Below the pieces are notes generated by a model. The model did no database searches, was not told the origin of the DNA, and saw only the letters and a program-made list of their open reading frames with translations. Positions 6,104 through 11,301 of a stretch of 11,301 nt of DNA are shown here, in pieces. This stretch comes from Syntrophomonadaceae bacterium (GTDB lineage: Bacteria > Bacillota > Syntrophomonadia > Syntrophomonadales > Syntrophomonadaceae), in contig JAAZOA010000323.1 of NCBI GenBank assembly GCA_012798055.1, forward strand, positions 1 through 11,301, read 5' to 3'. The translations under genes were made by a program, and so were the position numbers. How positions within the stretch are numbered: the stretch's first letter is position 1; each line of letters begins with the position of its first letter.

Positions 6104-6673
6104 GTGCAAACTGATGAATTGCTGGTTGCTCAAACCCTGCAGGGCGATCTCAAGGCTTTTGAAGAGTTGGTCATTCGTTATCAGCGGCAGGTGTTCGCTA
6201 TTGTTTATCGCATAACAACTCAATATCAGGAGTCAGAGGACATCACTCAGGATGTTTTCCTGGCAGTTTTCCATAAGCTTAATCAATTTGATGTCAGCAA
6301 AAAGTTTTCGCCCTGGATCCAGAAGATCGCAGTCAATACCTGTATCAGTGCCCTGCGCAAAAAGAATCGTGCCTTCATGGTTGAATTCGATGAGGCCTAC
6401 ATATCTCAAGATGTTGGCAGCACTGCCACCGACTTTGGCAACCCGCAAGCAGCCGTTTTAAAACAAGAATTGCGGGATGACATAAACAAGGCCATGCTGG
6501 AACTGCCCATGAATTACCGCACCATGCTGGTCCTGCGGTATCAGCTGGAGCTCAGCAACCCGGAGATAGCTGAGGCCCTGGGCATCTCAAAGGAAAATGT
6601 CGAAGTCAAAGTACACCGGGCCCGCAAGGCCTTGCGCAGAATTCTGAATCAAAAGTGGCATGAAAAGGAGTAA
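6104..6673 (+). CDS. ECF-type RNA polymerase sigma factor (SigW-like)
   Basis: This extracytoplasmic-function sigma factor directs RNA polymerase to stress or envelope promoters while its anti-sigma partner is inactivated. I start at GTG 6104, giving 189 residues, since GGAGG (6091-6095) stands eight bases upstream; an in-frame ATG at 6047 has no such site. Region 2 covers about residues 15-90, with ESEDITQDVFL at 43-53 and the KFSPWIQKIAVNTCISALRK helix. Region 4 is the C-terminal helix-turn-helix, LSNPEIAEALGISKENVEVKVHRARKAL split over its last 60 residues. The anti-sigma gene follows after 4 nt. I looked for an ECF-type autoregulatory promoter upstream and did not find a clear one. Confidence 0.93.
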   Translation: MQTDELLVAQTLQGDLKAFEELVIRYQRQVFAIVYRITTQYQESEDITQDVFLAVFHKLNQFDVSKKFSPWIQKIAVNTCISALRKKNRAFMVEFDEAYISQDVGSTATDFGNPQAAVLKQELRDDINKAMLELPMNYRTMLVLRYQLELSNPEIAEALGISKENVEVKVHRARKALRRILNQKWHEKE

Positions 6674-6677
6674 TGGG

Positions 6678-7661
6678 ATGGACTGCCGGGAATTCAACGA
6701 GAATATTTTCGCCTACAGCGACGGAACTCTGCCGTCTGGTCTGCAAGCCAAATTCACTCTGCATTTGGAGAAATGCGAAACATGTCGGCAGAACTATAAT
6801 TTAACCCTTCTGGAGACCGAGTTATTGCAGGAAGGTTTGGATGTGCCTGAGCCGCCGCCCAACATTGCCGCCCAGGTGATCAAGGCCGTTGAAAACCTTG
6901 ATATTTCGGCACCGGTAGTTGAATCAGTTCCGCCTCCTGCCAGGTCAGGTCGGTTTATACCGCCGAAGTCAATGTATGGACTGGTGGCAGCAGCAGCGAT
7001 AATTTTAGCCCTGGTTGCATATGGCCCGCAGATGTTTAATCCAAACAATCGCACCGAGGTAGCTGTAAATGACAGCAGTAGGCAGGTCCTGGAAACGGCA
7101 TCAACAGATCTTGCTGGGTCTGAATTTTTAAATGCCCCCGTTGCTGACAACAATCTACCGAAGGCGTCTCCGCCCGCTCCAACCCCAACCAAGACCGCAC
7201 CCTCCGCCGGCAAAAATGCTGACTCTGCGACAAGCGGCAGTGAAAAGAACACGAATAGCAATGCGAGCGGCGTGGTTCCCACCCCAACTGCCAGTGTAAG
7301 TTCGGCCAAGCAGGAACCCCAGTCTGAGGCAGCGGTTGAACAAGTGCGTTCATCCCTAGATGCTACGACTGCGCCTGGAGCAGTTGTCAGCGCTTACGGC
7401 CCGGTAAATATTCCCGAAGGATACATCCTGGAAGCGGTTGACACCTCAGTCTCGGGTCCTACGGTTTATTATTATACCAATGATGCCGGCGGACTCAGAT
7501 TCCGCGTGGAATTGACAGAAGCCCCGAACAGCGGCAGCTCGGTCGTTAAAGTGGTCAAATTCCCCGACATGACCATATATGCCTATTTCTATGGGAATAT
7601 GTCCACCAATGAACTGCGGGCTATAGCCAATGCGATAACTATAGGAGCAGAAGCCCCGTAA
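6678..7661 (+). CDS. Membrane anti-sigma factor with zinc-finger (ZAS) domain
   Basis: The 327-residue protein is the probable inhibitor of the sigma factor encoded 4 nt upstream. The ATG at 6678 is preferred over 6660 because AAGGAG lies seven bases before it. The cytoplasmic N-terminus contains the zinc-binding anti-sigma motif H29-X3-C33-X2-C36 (HLEKCETC), with C3 as the likely fourth ligand. One transmembrane helix follows at about 99-115 (MYGLVAAAAIILALVAY). Outside the membrane is a Pro/Thr/Ser/Ala-rich linker (about 161-210) and then a compact domain (about 240-327, from YGPVNIPEGYILEAV) that recalls DUF4367-like sensory domains; that name is tentative. Release of the sigma factor would need proteolysis of this protein. 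The transcript ends at the terminator at 7671-7709. Confidence 0.88.
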   Translation: MDCREFNENIFAYSDGTLPSGLQAKFTLHLEKCETCRQNYNLTLLETELLQEGLDVPEPPPNIAAQVIKAVENLDISAPVVESVPPPARSGRFIPPKSMYGLVAAAAIILALVAYGPQMFNPNNRTEVAVNDSSRQVLETASTDLAGSEFLNAPVADNNLPKASPPAPTPTKTAPSAGKNADSATSGSEKNTNSNASGVVPTPTASVSSAKQEPQSEAAVEQVRSSLDATTAPGAVVSAYGPVNIPEGYILEAVDTSVSGPTVYYYTNDAGGLRFRVELTEAPNSGSSVVKVVKFPDMTIYAYFYGNMSTNELRAIANAITIGAEAP

Positions 7662-7670
7662 AGCACCAAT

Positions 7671-7709
7671 AAAAAAGCTGCGTTCCAAGCGGAGGAACGC
7701 AGCTTTTTT
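7671..7709. terminator. Bidirectional intrinsic terminator between the anti-sigma gene and fusA
   Basis: A perfect 11-bp stem AGCTGCGTTCC/GGAACGCAGCT (7676-7686 and 7694-7704) with a 7-nt loop is flanked by A6 on the left and T6 on the right. It can therefore stop transcription in both directions. It begins 10 nt after the anti-sigma stop and 10 nt after the end of the convergent fusA gene. Confidence 0.92.
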
Positions 7710-7718
7710 GTTAATAAA

Positions 7719-9740
7719 TCAGGATGCCAGGTTTCTCTCTTCATAATGGGAGAATTCCATTGAGAATCCAGCCCTTCCCTGAGTGCTGGAACGCAGTACC
7801 GTAGAATAGCCAAACATCTCTGCCAGGGGCACAAATCCCCTGATGATTTGGGTGCTGTTTTGCATTTCCATAGAATCCAGTTTTCCGCGCCGGTTGCTGA
7901 TGTTGTTGATGATATTGCCGGTGAATTCCTCCGGAGAGGTGACTTCCAGCCTCATCACCGGTTCCAGCATCTTGGGACTGGCTTTCTTCAGGCATTCCCT
8001 GGTGGCAAACATAGCCGCGGTCCGAAAAGCCATTTCCGAAGAGTCTACTTCATGGAAAGAACCGTCCAGCAGGGTCACTTTGACATTCACTACCGGATAA
8101 CCTTTCAGTACCCCCTCTTCCAAGGCCTGCTTGATCCCTGATTCAACCGCAGGTATATATTCACGGGGTATGGCTCCGCCTACAATCTTATTCACGAATT
8201 CGAAACCTTCTCCTGGTTCACATTTGAGAACTACATGGGCAAATTGGCCTTTGCCGCCGGTCTGTTTTACGTAGCGCGTCTCATGTTCTGCTGCCCGGGT
8301 AATGGTTTCTTTGTAGGCTACCTCAGGTTCGCCGATATTGATGCCTACATGGAATTCCTTGGCCAGGCGCTCAGCGATGATCTCCAGGTGCAGTTCGCCC
8401 ATGCCTGACAATAAGGTTTGACCGGTCTCCTTGTTGTATATCATCCTGAACGTAGGATCCTCGGCTGATATCTTGGCCAGGGCTTCGGCAATCTTACTCT
8501 GATCCGATTGGGTGCGAGGTTCTATGGCAATCTGTATGACCGGTTCGGGGAAATCTATGGATTCCAATAAAATGGGTTGCACATCACTGCAGATAGTATC
8601 TCCGGTGGCTACATCCTTAAGCCCGATAAAAGCGGCAATATCGCCGGCTCTGACTTCTTCGATCTCCTCCCGGTGATTGGCGTGCATTTTGACCAAACGG
8701 CCAACTCGTTCCTTTTTGCCTTTATTACTGTTGAATACGTATGAACCAGCCTTGACTGAACCCGAATATACCCGGGCAAATGCCAGCTTGCCCACATGGC
8801 GGTCACTCACGATTTTGAAGACAAGGGCAGAGAAATCGCTGTAAGTGTCAGGACTAATTTCCAGGCTTTCTCCGCTGTCCAGGTCCACAGCTCGGGCAGG
8901 GTTCACATCCAGAGGAGACGGCAGATATTCGACGATGGCGTCCAAAAGGGTCTGTACCCCGATGTTGCGGTAAGAACTGCCACAAATTACTGGGACCATA
9001 TTAGCCTGTACCACATTGTTCCTGACCGTCTCAACTACCAGCTCATCAGGGATGGCCTGGTTATTGTAATAAAGTTCAAGCATGGCCTCATCAGTCTCGG
9101 CCAGTTTTTCCACCAGGGCAAGTCTCCACTGTTTGGCTTCTTCCGCGTACTCACTGGGGATGTCGGTTTCCTTGACTTCATTGCCCAATTTACCCGCAAA
9201 GGTCTGGTATCTCATCTTGACCAGGTCAATAATACCGCTGAATGCTTCTCCTTCAAAGACAGGCAGGGTCAATACCAGCGGATCAGCTCCCAGGCGCTGC
9301 CGGATCTGCTCCACAACGCGATAGAAATCGGCTCCGATAGCGTCCATCTTATTGACATAAGCCATGCGCGGTACTTTGTATTTGTCAGCTTGCCTCCAGA
9401 CGGTTTCGGACTGGGGCTCTACGCCACCTTTGGCACAAAAAATAACCACAGCACCATCCAGGATACGCAGGCTTCTCTCCACCTCGGCTGTGAAGTCCAC
9501 ATGCCCAGGTGTATCAATGATATTGATACTGGTTCCCTTCCAAACACATTTGGTTGCAGCCGAGGTAACCGTTATTCCCCGTTCTTTCTCTACATCCAGG
9601 TAGTCCATAACGCTTTCGCCATCATGGGTCTCCCCGATCTTATGGGTGAGACCCGTAAAGTATAAAATGCGTTCGGTGGTGGTGGTCTTGCCTGCGTCGA
9701 TATGGGCAATAATACCGATATTCCTTAGATCTTTCAACAT
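7719..9740 (-). CDS. fusA: Translation elongation factor G, probably a second (non-str-operon) copy
   Basis: EF-G is the ribosomal translocase, driven by GTP. The 673-residue protein has all GTPase motifs: AHIDAGKTT at 12-20, RGIT at 54-57, DTPGHVDF at 76-83 with catalytic H80, and NKMD at 129-132. Domains II to V follow, ending in the typical STQGRAGFSMEFSHYEE. It is somewhat shorter than the usual 690-700 residues. It differs from the commonest EF-G at switch I (GESVMDYLDVEKERGIT in place of the usual GAATMDW type) and has NKMDA in place of NKMDR. It lies alone, with no rpsL, rpsG or tuf beside it, so it is probably a paralogue. The Shine-Dalgarno AGGAGGAG is unusually far from the ATG (12 nt). 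A long leader with a terminator-like hairpin precedes it. Confidence 0.93.
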   Translation of the reverse strand: MLKDLRNIGIIAHIDAGKTTTTERILYFTGLTHKIGETHDGESVMDYLDVEKERGITVTSAATKCVWKGTSINIIDTPGHVDFTAEVERSLRILDGAVVIFCAKGGVEPQSETVWRQADKYKVPRMAYVNKMDAIGADFYRVVEQIRQRLGADPLVLTLPVFEGEAFSGIIDLVKMRYQTFAGKLGNEVKETDIPSEYAEEAKQWRLALVEKLAETDEAMLELYYNNQAIPDELVVETVRNNVVQANMVPVICGSSYRNIGVQTLLDAIVEYLPSPLDVNPARAVDLDSGESLEISPDTYSDFSALVFKIVSDRHVGKLAFARVYSGSVKAGSYVFNSNKGKKERVGRLVKMHANHREEIEEVRAGDIAAFIGLKDVATGDTICSDVQPILLESIDFPEPVIQIAIEPRTQSDQSKIAEALAKISAEDPTFRMIYNKETGQTLLSGMGELHLEIIAERLAKEFHVGINIGEPEVAYKETITRAAEHETRYVKQTGGKGQFAHVVLKCEPGEGFEFVNKIVGGAIPREYIPAVESGIKQALEEGVLKGYPVVNVKVTLLDGSFHEVDSSEMAFRTAAMFATRECLKKASPKMLEPVMRLEVTSPEEFTGNIINNISNRRGKLDSMEMQNSTQIIRGFVPLAEMFGYSTVLRSSTQGRAGFSMEFSHYEERNLAS

Positions 9741-9770
9741 AATTAGCTGTCACTCCTCCTATAGAAAACC

Positions 9771-9803
9771 AAAAATTAACGGCATTACACAGTTGTAGTG
9801 CCG
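9771..9803 (-). promoter_or_regulatory. Terminator-like hairpin in the fusA leader
   Basis: On the minus strand CGGCACTACA and TGTAATGCCG form a 10-bp stem (arms 9794-9803 and 9780-9789) with one internal A-C mismatch and a 4-nt loop. It is followed by TTAATTTTT. It lies between the fusA promoter and its ribosome-binding site, so it could act as an attenuator. On the plus strand the mismatch becomes a G-U pair, but no T-run follows there. Confidence 0.45.
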
Positions 9804-9817
9804 CCAATCACACAGTT
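9784..9817. repeat. Short direct repeat in the fusA leader
   Basis: ATTACACAGTT at 9784-9794 recurs as ATCACACAGTT at 9807-9817, ten of eleven bases identical and offset by 23 bases. The first copy lies within the hairpin, so the second could offer alternative pairing. It may also be chance. Confidence 0.35.
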
Positions 9818-9859
9818 CTGTTGCCAGAATACCTTTATCAATACAACGTACATTATAAT

Positions 9860-9888
9860 AGTCTAAGGCCATTTGGCCCGGATGTCAA
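9860..9888 (-). promoter_or_regulatory. Sigma-A promoter of fusA
   Basis: Minus strand: a perfect -35 TTGACA (9888-9883), 17-base spacer, -10 TAGACT (9865-9860). A stronger -10, TATAAT (9857-9852), lies a few bases further on but 25 bases from this -35. The leader to the ATG at 9740 would be about 110 nt. The promoter lies just behind the end of the isochorismatase-like gene. Confidence 0.55.
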
Positions 9889-9901
9889 ACAAAAAACATA
9901 C

Positions 9902-10450
9902 CTATTTCAACAGGGGTGAAATGACTTTGAACACAGGGCTTCCAGCTATTTTCATAAGATCAAACAATATTGTTTCGGTATTGGAAATAATTGCGCCGGT
10001 CCCTTGCATCAAATCCAGGCCGTTCTGATAATTTTCCTCAAACCTGGAGCATACTGCATCCTTTACTACATGGACATTGTAGCCGTCTTCCACCAGGTCT
10101 CGTACCGTCTGAAAAACACAAACATGAGTTTCGCTGCCAGTGACCAGTACTGTCTTGCGATTGAGAGGGGCCAATATTTTCCTGAGCCCCTCTATTGCTG
10201 AAAAATCCATCTTGTCCATATATAGATAGTCCTTAAGGCCAGTCATTATCTCTGGTACGGTGGGCCCCAGACCGCGGGGATATTGCTCTGTCACGATGAC
10301 GGGAATATCCATCTGGTTAGCCAGACTAGTCAAAAGGTTGGTGTTTTTATACACCTTCTCCCGCTGCTCCATGGCTTTCATGAGTTTATCCTGCAAGTCT
10401 ATGATAACCAGAACCGTCTCGTCCGCCTGTAATTTATAATTTTTTCGCAT
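9902..10450 (-). CDS. Isochorismatase-family (cysteine) hydrolase
   Basis: This 182-residue protein of the isochorismatase/nicotinamidase fold has the complete catalytic triad: D18 in VIIDLQDKL, K80 in YMDKMDFSA and C111 in GSETHVCV. Members hydrolyse isochorismate, nicotinamide, ureido compounds and others. The substrate here is not evident, and no siderophore, NAD or pyrimidine genes are adjacent. It resembles the single-domain bacterial YcaC/ISOC1-like group. The ATG at 10450 is preferred over that at 10456 because AAGGGGG lies six bases upstream of the former and directly abuts the latter. It is soluble and has its own promoter. The coding region ends with TAG just before the fusA promoter; a T6 run follows, but I see no stem. 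Confidence 0.9.
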   Translation of the reverse strand: MRKNYKLQADETVLVIIDLQDKLMKAMEQREKVYKNTNLLTSLANQMDIPVIVTEQYPRGLGPTVPEIMTGLKDYLYMDKMDFSAIEGLRKILAPLNRKTVLVTGSETHVCVFQTVRDLVEDGYNVHVVKDAVCSRFEENYQNGLDLMQGTGAIISNTETILFDLMKIAGSPVFKVISPLLK

Positions 10451-10506
10451 CGCCATCCCCCTTAGTCTGTTATTATTAATTAGAAATATTGTGTCAGCAT
10501 AGCCTT

Positions 10507-10536
10507 ATTATACCTAGCATTAGGCACTATGAGCAA
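10507..10536 (-). promoter_or_regulatory. Promoter of the isochorismatase-family gene
   Basis: Minus strand: -35 TTGCTC (10536-10531), 18-base spacer, perfect -10 TATAAT (10512-10507), giving a leader of about 50 nt. The plus-strand sequence CCTAGCATTAGG (10513-10524) abuts the -10 and has inverted CCTA/TAGG ends, so it could be a small operator. The rest of 10457-10638 holds a 6-bp inverted repeat, TGGGCT/AGCCCA (10539-10558), without a T-run. I find no clear plus-strand promoter there. Confidence 0.5.
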
Positions 10537-10638
10537 GTTGGGCTCATTTATTAGCCCAGGTGAAGCCATATTTTGGTCGTTGAGCGGTCTTCCCCCAGTC
10601 GGTCACGTTTATTTAATGCCCGGAGGTGAATCCCACCT

Positions 10639-11301
10639 GTGCGAAATCGTCTGCTCGCCATCACCGCAGCTCTGCTTCTGCTCTCAGCCATCGGCAGCAA
10701 AATACTGCCCCTATATCGGCAGGAAGGCAATCCTGTGCCTTTTCTTATGGCTGCGGTGCGTTTGATCGGAAACGAGAGCCAGGTGGAGCCTATCTCCGGC
10801 AGTTCAGTAAGATACCTGGTGCAGGCCAAAGGTGGATTGGATCCATTTATTGACTTCATGGCCACCAAAGGATGGCAATACCAGGAACAGATGGGCGCAG
10901 GAATCCTATTCTACCGGGATGGGATAGGAATGACTGCCTTGAGCCGAATGTATTCCAGCTTCTTCATGGTAATAGAACTTCCGCCGCCTAATCAGGAACC
11001 ATATCCGGCTGACTCCACCTGCGTGACCTTGACTGCCACTGGCGACATACTTATGCATAATACCATCATCGCCTCGGGCTTGAATAATAATAAATATGAC
11101 TTTCTCAACTTATATTCGCCTGTTAAACATTTGTTGGAGGCTGCAGACTATGCCTCGGTGAACCTTGAGACAGCGCTTGCAGGCCCGGCTTCAGGTTATA
11201 CTGGATATCCCCTTTTCAATAGCCCGGATAGCATTGCAAGGGCTCTAAAAGAAAGCGGATTTGACCTGGTGGTTACAGCCAACAATCATATTTTGGATAG
11301 A
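10639..11301 (+). CDS. CapA/PgsA-family protein (poly-gamma-glutamate/capsule type), 3' end cut
   Basis: CapA-family proteins are calcineurin-like metallophosphatase-fold proteins found in poly-gamma-glutamate capsule systems and widely as envelope proteins of unclear function. The frame starts at GTG 10639, preceded by GGAGGTGA (10622-10629) nine bases upstream, and stays open for 221 codons to the edge. Residues 1-23 (MRNRLLAITAALLLLSAIG) form a signal anchor. Residues about 47-115 make a separate N-terminal domain that I do not recognise. The CapA domain begins near 129, with metal-binding GDILMHN (G135, D136, H140), VNLETALAG (N175, E177) and TANNH at 213-217. It is divergent from the isochorismatase-family gene. 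No capB, capC or other capsule gene is visible, so the poly-gamma-glutamate role is not supported by context. Confidence 0.88.
   Translation, partial: MRNRLLAITAALLLLSAIGSKILPLYRQEGNPVPFLMAAVRLIGNESQVEPISGSSVRYLVQAKGGLDPFIDFMATKGWQYQEQMGAGILFYRDGIGMTALSRMYSSFFMVIELPPPNQEPYPADSTCVTLTATGDILMHNTIIASGLNNNKYDFLNLYSPVKHLLEAADYASVNLETALAGPASGYTGYPLFNSPDSIARALKESGFDLVVTANNHILDR

Noticed and set aside
6794..7309. Minus-strand frame opposite the anti-sigma gene
   Set aside because: Its composition merely mirrors the Pro/Ala/Ser/Thr-rich linker on the other strand; the zinc-finger and membrane motifs support the plus-strand gene.
8796..9665. Long plus-strand open frame of 289 codons opposite fusA
   Set aside because: It is a mirror frame of the highly conserved EF-G gene, with no family similarity or ribosome-binding site that I can see.
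10551..10868. Minus-strand frame opposite the start of the CapA-family gene
   Set aside because: It is in conflict with the plus-strand frame, which carries a signal anchor and CapA motifs and stays open to the window edge.

Overview
The window looks like chromosomal DNA from an anaerobic Clostridia-class Firmicute. The evidence is strong purine-rich ribosome-binding sites, frequent TTG/GTG starts, moderate GC content and the protein families present. A member of the Syntrophomonadaceae or Peptococcaceae sensu lato would fit, but this is an impression from gene content and not a computed placement. I see no insertion sequence, prophage, CRISPR array, rRNA or tRNA.

Left part (1-3608, all minus strand). 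Reading in the direction of transcription, a 48-codon orphan gene (3608-3462) has its own consensus promoter and its own terminator. A cobalamin/queuosine cluster follows: cobO-type corrinoid adenosyltransferase, queD, queC, a DUF366 gene and queE. The last four are only a few bases apart or overlap. Next come a 57-codon TTG-start gene resembling the DUF4264/YpmA family, and the 5' end of a signal peptidase I gene that runs off the left edge. The signal peptidase gene carries an in-frame amber codon at codon 4.

Middle (3766-5937, minus strand). These are a YaiI/YqxD-type (UPF0178) gene, an Mrp/NBP35-type P-loop ATPase with cysteine clusters at both ends, and exodeoxyribonuclease III.

Right of centre (6104-9740). 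An ECF sigma factor and its membrane-bound zinc-finger anti-sigma factor read rightward, divergent from yaiI. They converge on an elongation factor G gene across a shared, near-perfect bidirectional terminator. The EF-G gene is not surrounded by rpsL, rpsG or tuf, so it is probably a second EF-G. Its leader contains a terminator-like hairpin.

Right end (9902-11301). An isochorismatase-fold hydrolase (minus) is divergent from a CapA/PgsA-type metallophosphatase gene (plus). The latter is cut by the right edge and has an extra N-terminal domain.

Functionally, queD, queC and queE supply the steps from dihydroneopterin triphosphate to preQ0. DUF366 is embedded among them and is the best candidate for a poorly characterised pathway component. 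The other genes are ordinary housekeeping or envelope-stress genes. Most unusual points are small: the amber codon in lepB, two microgenes, the fusA leader and the CapA N-terminal domain.
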